Positions 1 through 9,393 of a stretch of 64,000 nt of DNA are shown here, one piece after another. Under the pieces are notes generated by a model. The model had not been told where the DNA came from. It worked only from the letters and a program-made list of their open reading frames with translations, and did not search any database. Where the stretch lies: contig JANQFH010000068.1 in the NCBI GenBank assembly GCA_028277945.1, positions 1-64,000 on the forward strand. The letters are read 5' to 3'. This DNA comes from Oligoflexia bacterium. Its GTDB lineage: Bacteria; Bdellovibrionota_G; JANQFH01. The first letter of the stretch is position 1; every line of letters starts with the position of its first letter. Made by a program: the position numbers and the translations under genes.

Positions 1-1
1 G

Positions 2-1402
2 CTCTTCTCGGTTTCGTTTCAACTGACCATGGCAGCAACCTTTGGCATCCTCTACGGCTTGCAGGGCAGAGGCAAGCTTATGCTGGGTAAACTCAAGCAG
101 CGGCTGTTAAAACCACGTCGTTCTACAAACAAACTGCTCTGGCCACGACGGCTGCTGTACAGCATTGCCGTTCTAGCACTGGTCTCTCTGTCTGCCTTTG
201 TCTTTACCTTGCCCATCATCGCCCACACCTTTCACCGTTTTTCACTGTGGGGACCACTAACCAACCTCATTTACACGCCGATCACAGGTTGGCTTATTAT
301 GCCGTTGGGGTTTCTGGGACTCTTGTGCATCCCCTTTTCCTCTACGCTGGCACGGGGACTGCTCGAAGCCGCAGCCTTTTTTACAGAGGGCGTGCTCACC
401 CATCTTGAGAGGTTGGCAGCACTTCCAGCCACTGAATTACAGGTAGCCACCCCCAGTCTAATTGTTATCGCGCTTTGGTATCTCTTTTGGCTGCTGCTGT
501 TAGGTAAACCGTGGCGATATCAGTGGCAGATGATGGCATTCGGTGTGCCGCTGTTTATTCTTTTGCAGGTTGATAGACCTTGGCGCCAAGGTGTGGATGC
601 CACCTTGCTCGATGTGGGTGATGGTCTGGCGGCGGTCTTTGAAGTCTATCAACCTGGGCAACCCTGGTCACCACGTCAGGTACTGTTGGTCGATACGGGT
701 TCGGCAAAAGCGTGTGATAGTAGTTTACAACCCTACCTCGAACACCGTGGTATTGAAGTCATTGATGCGCTCTACATCAGCCATTGGGATGAAGACCATG
801 CAGGTTGTGTTGCCTTCCTTCAGAAGCACTATCCTGTAAAGGTACTCTATAGCAGTTATGAACCACCGCCAGAGATGGCCACAGATGCCGCAGCCATCGA
901 GATTGTTCGCCACGGTATTGAGCATGATTATGGGGCGCTGCAACTCTCAGTGCTCTATCCACCTCCAGGGGCGCTACCGCGCAAGAGCAATGATCGCAGT
1001 CTGGTGCTGCATTTTTCTTATGATGCAGCTGGCAGCACCACCGCACCGATCCGTTGGCTGCTGCCTGGTGACATTGAACGCGCTGCCGAGAGGGTTTTGC
1101 TACAAAACGCACCGCCTGCAAAGCGGCCATTAGAGCTGCTGGTTGCTCCACACCATGGTAGCCGCACATCGAGCAGCCCCGATTTTGTTGCGCATTTTCG
1201 ACCCAAGCGAGTCTTAATCAGCCGTAGACGGCAGCCGAGTCAAAGGGTGATGCAACGCTATGAGCGTCTCGGTAGCCAGCTCCACCTCACCCGCCATCAG
1301 GGAACGCTGCTGTGGCAGGTCGACAGCCGTGGTTTATCCCTAAAAGGTTACACTTGTCGCCCCGACTCGAAGCCTTATAATGGCTGGGGAGTCTGTCCTT
1401 GA
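2..1402 (+). CDS. comEC: ComEC/Rec2 DNA-uptake channel, C-terminal part (5' truncated by window edge)
   Basis: This is the C-terminal part of the inner-membrane channel that takes up single-stranded DNA in natural transformation. The reading frame is open from base 2, and the residues before the first ATG (29) read SVSFQLT, which matches the conserved SFQLS stretch inside the Competence domain. That ATG is therefore internal and the gene starts outside the window. Several membrane segments are followed by a metallo-beta-lactamase-like domain with SHWDEDHAG (near base 780) and the family's APHHGSRTSSS motif (near 1145). The canonical second residue of the HxHxDH-type motif is replaced (SHWDEDH), as is usual in ComEC. 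The stop lies 23 bases inside the next gene. Whether the cell is competent cannot be judged from here. Confidence 0.93.
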   Translation, partial: LFSVSFQLTMAATFGILYGLQGRGKLMLGKLKQRLLKPRRSTNKLLWPRRLLYSIAVLALVSLSAFVFTLPIIAHTFHRFSLWGPLTNLIYTPITGWLIMPLGFLGLLCIPFSSTLARGLLEAAAFFTEGVLTHLERLAALPATELQVATPSLIVIALWYLFWLLLLGKPWRYQWQMMAFGVPLFILLQVDRPWRQGVDATLLDVGDGLAAVFEVYQPGQPWSPRQVLLVDTGSAKACDSSLQPYLEHRGIEVIDALYISHWDEDHAGCVAFLQKHYPVKVLYSSYEPPPEMATDAAAIEIVRHGIEHDYGALQLSVLYPPPGALPRKSNDRSLVLHFSYDAAGSTTAPIRWLLPGDIERAAERVLLQNAPPAKRPLELLVAPHHGSRTSSSPDFVAHFRPKRVLISRRRQPSQRVMQRYERLGSQLHLTRHQGTLLWQVDSRGLSLKGYTCRPDSKPYNGWGVCP

Positions 1403-1958
1403 GGGGTTAGCATCGGTGCCGCGAGTTAGAAATCCACTTATCTGGAGCCATGTGCGTGTCAAGCGACGCCTGCGCCACTCCGATCTCAACATGACGCCGA
1501 TCATGAACCTCTTAGTCATTCTCATACCCTTCTTGCTGGTGTCGGTGAGCTTTGTGGAACTGGCTGTGGTCCACAGCGCCCTTTCCGAAATCAGCGCAGC
1601 TCCAGGTGAAGAGCTTAAAGCAAGCCTCATTGTTGAGATCACTGCCAACGGTTATGGAATCAGTAGCCGCAGTGTGGATCTCAAGTACCTTGTCAACGAG
1701 GGCAAGAAGAGAGCCGGTAGCGGCAGCCTAACGGTTACGCGGCACAACCGCTTGAAGCTGCAGCAGATGCTTCGTAATGTAAAACGTTTTTTCCCCGAAG
1801 AGCGCGAGATCTCCATTGCACCCCAAGCCGATATCCCTTACCAGCTCGTTGTGCGTACCATGGATGCGGTACGGGAGTATCGCGATGGCAAAGACATCAC
1901 GCCGCTGTTTCCCAATATCGCCTTTATTAAAATTAGGAAAGCCTTGCCCAAGCCATGA
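1380..1958 (+). CDS. ExbD/TolR-family protein lacking the membrane Asp
   Basis: This 192-residue protein has the ExbD/TolR layout: a short basic cytoplasmic N-terminus, one membrane segment (about 38-60) and a periplasmic domain. Family members form the proton-driven stator part of ExbBD, TolQR and gliding motors. The usual TPxxD at the start of the membrane helix reads TPIMN here, so the proton-carrying Asp is Asn43. The next gene keeps the Asp, which suggests a mixed pair in which only one subunit is titratable. The start overlaps comEC by 23 bases, and the stop overlaps the next start by 4 (ATGA). No ExbB/TolQ/MotA-type partner is visible in the window. Confidence 0.82.
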   Translation: MAGESVLEGLASVPRVRNPLIWSHVRVKRRLRHSDLNMTPIMNLLVILIPFLLVSVSFVELAVVHSALSEISAAPGEELKASLIVEITANGYGISSRSVDLKYLVNEGKKRAGSGSLTVTRHNRLKLQQMLRNVKRFFPEEREISIAPQADIPYQLVVRTMDAVREYRDGKDITPLFPNIAFIKIRKALPKP

Positions 1959-2440
1959 ACAGACGACGATTCCGGCGCGCCACCATCCTCAAAAAACGCT
2001 CGGTTGAAGGCGCTGGACCTAATCTAACGCCGATGATGGATATGTTGGTGATTGTCCTGGTCTTTCTATTAAAGAGTTTTTCCGTGAGCTATGTGGGTCT
2101 CAAACCACCTGCCGATCTTGAGCTACCGCTGTCTACGTCGCAGGAGCCGGCAGCACGTTTTCTTGCTGTAGATATCAAAGCGAGCGGCATCTATTTGGAA
2201 AAGGATCTGGTCCAGCCGCTGGCACAGTTTCAGCTGCCTGGTAAAATGGAGCGGGATGAGAGACTTGTTCGTCTCTACCAAGTTGTTAAGAACAAGATTG
2301 AAGGCGGGCAAATTGAGAGCACCACAGCGCTTATCCGGGCAGACAGAGAGACCCCTTTTGACGTCATTTGGAGGGTGATGGTCACGGTACGGCAGCTTGG
2401 TTTCGAGGAATTTCAAAACCTCGTTATCCAAGATATCTAA
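1955..2440 (+). CDS. ExbD/TolR-family protein with intact membrane Asp
   Basis: This second ExbD/TolR-type protein has 161 residues: a basic N-terminus, the TPMMD motif with Asp29 at the start of the only membrane helix, then a periplasmic domain of about 110 residues. It is translationally coupled to the preceding exbD-like gene by an ATGA overlap, so the two products are probably made in equal amounts and may form a heterodimer. In the family the Asp carries protons from an ExbB/TolQ-type channel. The 90-base gap before the ABC ATPase start could hold a separate promoter, but none is obvious. Confidence 0.87.
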   Translation: MNRRRFRRATILKKRSVEGAGPNLTPMMDMLVIVLVFLLKSFSVSYVGLKPPADLELPLSTSQEPAARFLAVDIKASGIYLEKDLVQPLAQFQLPGKMERDERLVRLYQVVKNKIEGGQIESTTALIRADRETPFDVIWRVMVTVRQLGFEEFQNLVIQDI

Positions 2441-2530
2441 TGATTTTAATAACATAGCGCCCAGACACGGGCTCTTGAAAAAATCGGCAGTCTTGTTTAT
2501 TTGTTTCTGTCCGAAAGTGAGGTTGTGACG

Positions 2531-3253
2531 ATGTTGGAAGTGAAAGATCTACTCAAACGCTATGGGGACCGCACGGTGTTGCATCACCTTAACTTTAGCG
2601 TGGAAAAGGGAGAGGTTGTTGGTTTTCTGGGTCCTAACGGTGCTGGCAAGACAACCACCATGCGCATTCTTACTGGATTTCTACCACCCACATCAGGGGA
2701 AGTGCACATTGCTGGTTATGACTTGCAGTCCAAACCCATAGAGGTAAAACGCCGCATTGGTTACCTGCCAGAACAGCCACCGCTCTACATGGATATGACT
2801 GTCAAAGGCTATCTTCGTTTTATTTCCAAACTCAAAGGTATTCGCGGCGACAGTCTTGCCGATCGCATTGATTGGGCCATGCAGAAGTGTGGCTTGCAGG
2901 AAGTACAGAAACGCGTGATCGCTAACCTCTCCAAAGGCTTTCGCCAGCGAGTTGGCCTTGCCCAGGCGATCCTCAATGAGCCAGAACTGCTGATCTTGGA
3001 TGAGCCGACAGTCGGTTTGGATCCGCGCCAAATCCGTGAAATCCGTAGTTTGATCAAAGAACTTGCCGGTGAACATACGGTCATCCTCAGCACCCATATT
3101 CTCTCTGAGGTGAGCATGACCTGTGAGAAGGTGATGATTATCAACGAAGGCAGGCTGATCAAACAGGGGAACATTGAGGAGGTTACTGCTGGCAGGTCAT
3201 TGGAAGAGGTTTTTATCGGTTTGATCTCTCAAGATGAAACTAACGTGCAGTGA
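2531..3253 (+). CDS. ABC transporter ATP-binding protein (GldA-type)
   Basis: This ATPase of about 240 residues shows every ABC motif: Walker A GPNGAGKTTT, signature LSKGFRQR, Walker B LLILDEPTVGLDP and the H-loop STHIL. With the permease and GldG-like protein that follow it matches the GldA/GldF/GldG type of ABC-2 system, known from Bacteroidetes gliding and common in deltaproteobacteria, where the substrate is unknown. The frame extends up to a TTG at 2501. The ATG at 2531 is preferred because it has GTGAGG 8 bases upstream and gives the usual MLEV start. It is followed 20 bases later by the permease. Confidence 0.93.
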   Translation: MLEVKDLLKRYGDRTVLHHLNFSVEKGEVVGFLGPNGAGKTTTMRILTGFLPPTSGEVHIAGYDLQSKPIEVKRRIGYLPEQPPLYMDMTVKGYLRFISKLKGIRGDSLADRIDWAMQKCGLQEVQKRVIANLSKGFRQRVGLAQAILNEPELLILDEPTVGLDPRQIREIRSLIKELAGEHTVILSTHILSEVSMTCEKVMIINEGRLIKQGNIEEVTAGRSLEEVFIGLISQDETNVQ

Positions 3254-3273
3254 TCTAAGGAAAGGAACAGGAG

Positions 3274-4059
3274 ATGAGAAATATTATCGCGATTACAACT
3301 AAGGAACTAAAGTCCTTTTTTGTTTCGCCCATAGCCTACGTCGTGTTGATGCTCTTTCTTGTGGTGACCGGCTATCTGTTTTACATTGGCATTGTCGAGT
3401 TTCAGCTGACCTACAGGCGATTTCAGACGATCGCGCAGATCTACAAAAACCCCCAGATTCTCGAGAACCTCAATGTTAACGCCATTATTATTGAGCGATT
3501 TCTCGTCAACATCCTCTTCGTCTTACTCTTCCTAATGCCTGCTATCATGATGCGTAGCTTTGCTGAAGAGAAGAGAAACGGCACCGAAGAGTTGCTGATG
3601 ACGGCACCGATAACCGTTAACCAGATTATTGCCGGTAAATTTCTTGGCTCGTTCATCTTTGTATTGGCGTTGATCTTGCCGACGATTGTCTATCAGGTAC
3701 TGCTGTTTTCTTTTTCAACCCCAGAGCTGGGTCCGGTGGTCACAGGTTACCTCGCCATCCTCGGTTTTGCCTGCATTGGCATCTCCGTGGGGATGTTTGC
3801 CTCATCCCTGACACAGAATCAGATTATTGCTATGGTGATTACCTTCGTCTGTATGTTCATGTTTTTTATCATTGGCATGATTAGTCCTGGAGAGGAAACC
3901 GTGCTCGGTAAGGTGGTGAGCTATGTATCCATCTACCAACACACCAAAGATCCTCTCCGTGGCCTCATAGATACCAAGGACATCGTCTATTTTGCGTCGC
4001 TATCATTGCTTTTTATCTTTCTGACAAAACAGTCCGTCGAATCTGTACGTTGGCGTTGA
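3274..4059 (+). CDS. ABC-2 type permease (GldF-like)
   Basis: This inner-membrane permease of 261 residues is the likely partner of the ATPase just upstream. It starts with the typical NIIAITTKELKSFFVSPIAYV segment of this family, followed by about six membrane helices; the EEKRNGTEELLMTAPIT stretch between helices is characteristic of ABC-2 permeases. AAGGAACAGGAG ends directly before the ATG. The next gene begins within 11 bases, which supports one transcription unit. The transported molecule is unknown. Confidence 0.9.
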   Translation: MRNIIAITTKELKSFFVSPIAYVVLMLFLVVTGYLFYIGIVEFQLTYRRFQTIAQIYKNPQILENLNVNAIIIERFLVNILFVLLFLMPAIMMRSFAEEKRNGTEELLMTAPITVNQIIAGKFLGSFIFVLALILPTIVYQVLLFSFSTPELGPVVTGYLAILGFACIGISVGMFASSLTQNQIIAMVITFVCMFMFFIIGMISPGEETVLGKVVSYVSIYQHTKDPLRGLIDTKDIVYFASLSLLFIFLTKQSVESVRWR

Positions 4060-4069
4060 GGGGGTGGGT

Positions 4070-5908
4070 ATGCGAGCACTTACCAAAGGTTTTGGCATTA
4101 CAGGATTGATACTAATCCTATTTGGTATCATCGCCCTGGCAATTACCAAATTGATGAACTGGTACGTTTACCTTCATCTTGGCCTCGGCGTGGTGTTGAT
4201 CATTCTCTATGCGGTCTTTAACTTTGAAACCTTCCTCGACAGGCTGAAAGAGCGTTCGACCACAGAGGGCAGCAAGGTATTTGTCTACTCCGGCATTGTC
4301 ATCTTGATCATCGTTGTCTTGAATGTGATCTCGTTTCGCAAATCAACCCGGTGGGACTTTACGGCCACGTCTATCCATAGCCTGGAAGAACAAAGCCTTG
4401 GAGTTCTTAAGAAGCTGACCGCACCGCTTGAGGTGACGGGCTTCTTCCACGCCAAAAACCAGTTGCGAGAACGCTTTAAAGAACTGATGGAGATCTACGC
4501 CTATAACAGCGATAAGCTGACGTTTACCATAGTCGACCCTGACAAACAGCCTGGTATTGCTAATAAGTACACCGCCCGAGACGGCGACATCCGTTTTGTT
4601 TACGGTCCAGAAGGCAAGCTCATAGCAAAGTACGATGAGAAGGTGCTGCGACAGGCATTGCAGTTTCCCGTCGAGCGTATCACCTATTTTGGTGCCAGCC
4701 TGCAAGACCCTGGGTATGAAAAGATCAAGGCACTGCTGGCGAAAGAGGAGTTTGTCGATAAAGAGTATGATCTGAGAATTTTTAAGAGCGATGCTCCCTT
4801 GCCTCCAGAGTATGATGTTGATCCCAAACCAGGCAACCTATACATCACCTATGTGCGCCAGGATAACGTGGTGCAGGAGGTCTCTGAGGAGATCTTTACC
4901 AACGCCATCATCAAGATCAGCCGCGAGGACAATCCTGTGGTCTACTTTGCATCGGCGCACGGGGAACGTAGTATAGACGATGAAGAGCAAGGCGGCATCT
5001 CCATCCTAAAATCAGCCATCATCAACGAGGGTTATGAAGTCAAGAGCCTGCAACGTTCGTTGTTACAGGGTGTACCGGATGATGCCGACATGTTGGTCAT
5101 TGCTGGACCGCGCAGCCCTTATACGAAAGAGGAGGCAGACAGCGTCGACCGATTTCTTGAAGGCGGCGGTAAGGTTGCCCTATTGCTCGATCCAAACATC
5201 TCTAACCCCAAACTCAATCCCGTGGTTTCCATCCTGGATACTGGCTTAGAAGATCTTACCGAGAAGTGGGGAGTGACCCTTGGTAAAGACATTGTTCTCG
5301 AGCGGCACCTACAACTTCTACGCGGCCAGACTATCGATCCCTATATTATCTCACAGAACTACGGCTCTCATGCGATTACCCAGCCGCTGTCTAATCGCGC
5401 CACCTTTTTTCAGCTTGTCCGCTCAGTGGTTAAGAGCAAGCAGGCCAATCCCGATCTTACCGTGACCGAGCTTATAAGCAGTAGTGCCGGCAAGGGTAAC
5501 AGTTGGGCAGAGCGTGATATCAACACCCTGATCAACAAACAGAACGCCGAGCCAGACGATCAAGATCTTAACGGACCGGTCTCTATTGCCGCGGTTGCAG
5601 AACGCACCAAACGCCCTGCAGGCAAGGCTGCGGTGGAGAGCAAGCTGGTGGTCTTTGGCGACGCTGACTTTGTCGCCAACCGCTACATCCGCCAGGAAGA
5701 GTTTAACTATGATCTCTTTCTCAACACTCTAAATTGGATGTGGGGTAAACAGGAGCAGATCTCTATCCGACCAAAACAACTACGTTCCTCTAAACTGTTG
5801 CTGACTCCGAAGCAGACTAACATCATTTTCTATGCCGCCGTGCTGACCATACCTGAGCTTGTACTCATTGCGGGTCTGTTTATCTACTGGCGGAGGAAGA
5901 GCCGTTGA
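4070..5908 (+). CDS. GldG-like ABC auxiliary protein
   Basis: This protein of about 613 residues has three N-terminal membrane helices (about 8-25, 33-50, 71-88), a large extracytoplasmic region and one C-terminal helix (about 588-606). The stretch STRWDFTATSIHSLEEQS after the third helix is the start of the ABC_transp_aux (GldG) domain, seen in proteins that accompany ABC-2 permeases. The frame allows a GTG at 4064, but the ATG at 4070 has GAGGGGG just upstream and is preferred. The stop overlaps the next start by 4 bases. In Bacteroidetes GldG is needed for gliding; no such role can be claimed here. Confidence 0.87.
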   Translation: MRALTKGFGITGLILILFGIIALAITKLMNWYVYLHLGLGVVLIILYAVFNFETFLDRLKERSTTEGSKVFVYSGIVILIIVVLNVISFRKSTRWDFTATSIHSLEEQSLGVLKKLTAPLEVTGFFHAKNQLRERFKELMEIYAYNSDKLTFTIVDPDKQPGIANKYTARDGDIRFVYGPEGKLIAKYDEKVLRQALQFPVERITYFGASLQDPGYEKIKALLAKEEFVDKEYDLRIFKSDAPLPPEYDVDPKPGNLYITYVRQDNVVQEVSEEIFTNAIIKISREDNPVVYFASAHGERSIDDEEQGGISILKSAIINEGYEVKSLQRSLLQGVPDDADMLVIAGPRSPYTKEEADSVDRFLEGGGKVALLLDPNISNPKLNPVVSILDTGLEDLTEKWGVTLGKDIVLERHLQLLRGQTIDPYIISQNYGSHAITQPLSNRATFFQLVRSVVKSKQANPDLTVTELISSSAGKGNSWAERDINTLINKQNAEPDDQDLNGPVSIAAVAERTKRPAGKAAVESKLVVFGDADFVANRYIRQEEFNYDLFLNTLNWMWGKQEQISIRPKQLRSSKLLLTPKQTNIIFYAAVLTIPELVLIAGLFIYWRRKSR

Positions 5909-7878
5909 AGCAGTGGTATCATATTGCCATTGCGTTGATTGTGCTTGGCGGCTTAGTCTGGTTTTTGCAGGTCGACATTGAAAAAGAACGCGCCACAGAA
6001 GAACAAGAAGAAAAAGAGAGCCTCTTTCTGCAGTACGACTGGAGCAAGCTTGCCAAGCTGACAATCAAGACCAGCAAGACTGAGGTTGGCTTTGTGTCAA
6101 CAGTGTCAACAGCCAAACCAGATGCGAGTGAGGACGCTGCTGATCAAGAACCGGTGGCATCCGATCAGCGCAGTTGGACCATCGTCGAGCCCTTTGCCGC
6201 TGAAGCAGACTCGGCTAATGTACGCAACTATATTCAGACGCTGCAGGAGCTGAAGATCGAGAAGGAGATCAGTGATGCGGCTGAAGATCTCTCTGTTTTT
6301 GGTCTGGACACGGCAAATGATGATGTATTGATTTTCCGACTCACCGATAGCGATGCGCGTGTTGTCGAGGTCCACATTGGCTCTCTCAATCCTGGTGACA
6401 GCGGCAACTATGCTAAACTAGCAAGTGCAAAGAAGATCTACCTGGTAGAGCAGCGCCTCAACTACCTGCATGATAAGGAACTCAAGTTTTTCCGCGAAAA
6501 GTCTCTACTCTCTTACGTCAATACTGACGTCAAAAAGATCGTCTACAAGTGGCAAAGCAAACCTGGGTTCATCCTGGAAAAACAGCAAGGCCAATGGCAG
6601 CTGCTGCAACCCTTTGCTGCTGTGGGTGACAGCGTGAAGATCAACTCTTTCTTAGCCGACATCAAAAATGTGCGTATTGATGATTTTCCTAGTGAGCAGG
6701 CAGACAGCGAGGCTCAGAAGTATGGTTTTGACAAGCCTCAGGGTGAAGTGACGCTCTCGGTGAAGCGAGAGGGCACAGAACCAGAGGAAGAGATGCATAC
6801 CATTACTGTCGGCGCTTTTGATGCCGATGAGAGGACCTTCTTTGCTAGAAAGAACAGCAGCAATTCTGTCTATCAGATCGAAAAGCTTCATCGTGACAAG
6901 CTGGATAAAGTTTTTGGAAACTTCGTGCAACACGATCTTGGTAATTTTGTTAAAGGTGATGTGCAGACAATTAACATTGAGGCCAAGGGAGAGAAGCCGA
7001 TTCGTGTGGGGCTGCAGGAGGAATCGGGCTGGCACTTTCAGCAGAAAGACGGGCAGACCTTTCGTGCTGATAGCGACAAAAGCCGGCTGTTGATTCGCAA
7101 GCTACGGCAGCTAGGTGCCAAGGAGTTTGTTAGCAAAGAGCCAGAGAAGCAGCATGGCTTTGCCAAACCTGACATAAGAGTAACTCTAGAGGCTACCTCT
7201 AAAGAGGGCGATAAAGAGCTCAGCAGGAGCTACCCGTTTGTCTTTGTCAAACCCAAGCCCGCTGCAAAAGAGGATGACTTTCTAGATAAGACCTTGGTCC
7301 AGGGAGGCCCTGATAATCTGGTCTTTGATGTCGATGCCGCCCAGGTTAAGGAGATTCGCAATACTATCAATGAGCTGCGAGACAAGCGGCTTGTGGCGGC
7401 TGGCGTCACTGTTTCTGCTATCTCGGTTAAGGCTTTGGACGATGATAAAAAGCAGCTTGAGGCAAAAAAGCAGGGAGAGACATGGAAGCTAGAGAAGAGC
7501 AGCGGGGTTGAGGTAAAAACAGCAGACGGCGTTGAGGATCTTCTGCAAGCTATCACAGAGCTCAAGGTCGACAGTTTTGTAGATGTTGCCTCGCCAAAAG
7601 GTGCCTGGTCAGATAAGCCAACGCAGGGTTTAGCCTTTGAGGTGGCGTTTGGTAGTAAGGGTAAGGCAGATGCACCGTCTGCGAGTTTTCTCATCACCCA
7701 TCAAGAACTTGACGCCGGTTACCTTGTGCAGGTAGATGCTAGTGAACCCTTTGCCCGCTATGGCGCTGTGGTCAAGAAGAGTGCTCTACAGCCCATACGC
7801 ACGCTTTTGGGTCTTGACGACAAGGCTGCCAAGGAAGCAGATAGAGCCAAAGAGACCGAGGAAGAGCCGAGTCAATAG
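5905..7878 (+). CDS. DUF4340-domain envelope protein
   Basis: This 657-residue protein starts with a single membrane anchor (about 5-22); the rest is hydrophilic, Lys/Glu-rich and presumably periplasmic. It contains repeated units of the DUF4340 type (segments like WTIVEPFAAEADSANV and WQLLQPFAAVGDSVKI, about residues 85-290, with a weaker copy after 340). DUF4340 genes usually lie directly after GldG-type genes, as here. It starts with TTG in a 4-base overlap with the preceding stop, with GGAGGA upstream. The domain's molecular role is unknown. Confidence 0.85.
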   Translation: MKQWYHIAIALIVLGGLVWFLQVDIEKERATEEQEEKESLFLQYDWSKLAKLTIKTSKTEVGFVSTVSTAKPDASEDAADQEPVASDQRSWTIVEPFAAEADSANVRNYIQTLQELKIEKEISDAAEDLSVFGLDTANDDVLIFRLTDSDARVVEVHIGSLNPGDSGNYAKLASAKKIYLVEQRLNYLHDKELKFFREKSLLSYVNTDVKKIVYKWQSKPGFILEKQQGQWQLLQPFAAVGDSVKINSFLADIKNVRIDDFPSEQADSEAQKYGFDKPQGEVTLSVKREGTEPEEEMHTITVGAFDADERTFFARKNSSNSVYQIEKLHRDKLDKVFGNFVQHDLGNFVKGDVQTINIEAKGEKPIRVGLQEESGWHFQQKDGQTFRADSDKSRLLIRKLRQLGAKEFVSKEPEKQHGFAKPDIRVTLEATSKEGDKELSRSYPFVFVKPKPAAKEDDFLDKTLVQGGPDNLVFDVDAAQVKEIRNTINELRDKRLVAAGVTVSAISVKALDDDKKQLEAKKQGETWKLEKSSGVEVKTADGVEDLLQAITELKVDSFVDVASPKGAWSDKPTQGLAFEVAFGSKGKADAPSASFLITHQELDAGYLVQVDASEPFARYGAVVKKSALQPIRTLLGLDDKAAKEADRAKETEEEPSQ

Positions 7879-7891
7879 GGAGTCGCCTGGT

Positions 7892-8272
7892 ATGAGTGAC
7901 GCAGAAAATAATGATAGCGGCAAAGGGTTTAAAGTACGCGATCGTCGTGGCGAGGAGCGTGAAGTGCCAGCTGAGCCGGCAAGTAAAGCGGAACCTGCTG
8001 CGACTACAGCAGAGGCAGACAGCATGCAACCGATCACCTTTGTCTCCTTCCTACTCTCACTGAGCACCTCAACCATGATGCACCTTGGCTTGGTAGAGAA
8101 CCCTTTGACCAAGAAAAAGGAGGAGGACCTCGCGCTTGCCTGTCAAGAAATTCACATCATTGAGATGCTCAAGGAGAAGACTAGCGGCAACCTCAATGAT
8201 GAGGAGAGTCGCTTGATCGAAGACATCCTCTTCCACGTCCGTATGAAGTACGTTGAGAAGACCAAGGCATGA
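7892..8272 (+). CDS. DUF1844 protein
   Basis: This small protein of 126 residues has an acidic, Ala-rich N-terminal half and a conserved C-terminal half. The segment FVSFLLSLSTSTMMHLGLVENP followed by a helical region with LKEKTSGNLNDEE matches DUF1844, a family of unknown function common in deltaproteobacteria and Acidobacteria. The frame is open further upstream, but the ATG at 7892 lies 14 bases after the previous stop and gives the normal family length. The stop overlaps the protease start by 4 bases. Confidence 0.85.
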   Translation: MSDAENNDSGKGFKVRDRRGEEREVPAEPASKAEPAATTAEADSMQPITFVSFLLSLSTSTMMHLGLVENPLTKKKEEDLALACQEIHIIEMLKEKTSGNLNDEESRLIEDILFHVRMKYVEKTKA

Positions 8273-9393
8273 GAGCTGCCGCAAGGGTGGCAGCTAGTGC
8301 TGTTCTCTGTTTGTTTGTCGCCATACCCGCCTCTTTGGCCGCCTCCAATCCCTATTGGCGAGAACCGACGCTGCTATCTAAAAAGCGTAAACAGCGGCGA
8401 GTACCCGAGAGTTTTCAGCTCTTCGCCAAGCTCTTTGAAGAGGCCAACCCAGCGATCGTCAACATCTCCACCCTGCAGCTGGCCATAGGGTCCAACACCA
8501 CCATCCTGCCCAACGACGCTAACGGGTGGGAAGAACAGCAGCCGTTGCGGCGATTTTTTCAGTATGCTCCAGAACCAAAACGCAAGAACCTTGGCAGTGG
8601 TATCATCATTCGTGATGATGGCTACATTGTCACCAACTATCATGTTGTGCGTCATGAACGTGGTATTGCGGTTGTCTTAGCCGATGGTCGTCTTTTTAGC
8701 GGCACGGTTGCTGGCAAGGATCCGCTGATCGATGTGGCATTGATTAAGATCGATGCCAAACAACCTCTACCAACGCTAACACTGGGAGATTCCACCGAAG
8801 CCAAAGTCGGTGATTGGGTTTTAGCTATAGGCAATCCCTTTGGTTTTCACAACACCATGACCCACGGGATTATCAGTGCTGTAGGCCGGGTCATATCTCC
8901 AGATGAACGACGTAAACGCTTTGACAACTTCATTCAGATCGACGCTTCCATCAATCCTGGTAACAGCGGTGGCCCACTCATCAACCTGCGCGGAGAGGTC
9001 ATCGGTTTGAACACGGCCATCACAGCGCAGGGTGCGGGTATTGCCTTTGCCGTGCCTATCAACACGGTCAAGGCGGTACTAGAAGATCTCTACACCTACG
9101 GCTATGTGTTAAGGGGCTGGTTAGGCATTGTTGCGCGTGAGCTTGGTGATGACCGTGGTCTTGAGGTCATGGAGCTGGCAGCAACAAGTCCGGCAAAACG
9201 GGGCGGCGTCAAAAAGGGCGATCGTCTTACGCATTATAATGGCCAAGCGGTCAACACGCTGGAGAGACTATCCGAGTTAATCTCCAACAGCCCTCCTGGA
9301 AGTGAAGCAAAGCTGCAAATCTTCCGCCGCAACAAAAAGCGCACCCTCAAGTTGATCGTTGGCGATCTCCAGAAGGATGCTCTAAATCCTTGA
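8269..9393 (+). CDS. HtrA/DegP-type periplasmic serine protease with one PDZ domain
   Basis: This 374-residue protein has a signal peptide (about 1-25) and a trypsin-like domain. The catalytic triad is visible as His125 (TNYHVV), Asp155 (DPLIDVALIK) and Ser233 (NPGNSGGP). A single PDZ domain (about 280-370, RGWLGIVARELG onward) follows, so the architecture is DegS-like rather than two-PDZ DegP. Such proteases degrade or sense misfolded envelope proteins. It is the last gene of the exbD/ABC cluster and overlaps DUF1844 by 4 bases, which suggests a role in quality control of that assembly. No membrane anchor other than the signal sequence is seen. Confidence 0.93.
   Translation: MRAAARVAASAVLCLFVAIPASLAASNPYWREPTLLSKKRKQRRVPESFQLFAKLFEEANPAIVNISTLQLAIGSNTTILPNDANGWEEQQPLRRFFQYAPEPKRKNLGSGIIIRDDGYIVTNYHVVRHERGIAVVLADGRLFSGTVAGKDPLIDVALIKIDAKQPLPTLTLGDSTEAKVGDWVLAIGNPFGFHNTMTHGIISAVGRVISPDERRKRFDNFIQIDASINPGNSGGPLINLRGEVIGLNTAITAQGAGIAFAVPINTVKAVLEDLYTYGYVLRGWLGIVARELGDDRGLEVMELAATSPAKRGGVKKGDRLTHYNGQAVNTLERLSELISNSPPGSEAKLQIFRRNKKRTLKLIVGDLQKDALNP

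Noticed and set aside
777-1169. Open frame of 130 codons on the minus strand inside comEC
   Set aside because: It is opposite conserved comEC motifs, has no recognisable domain and no ribosome binding site.
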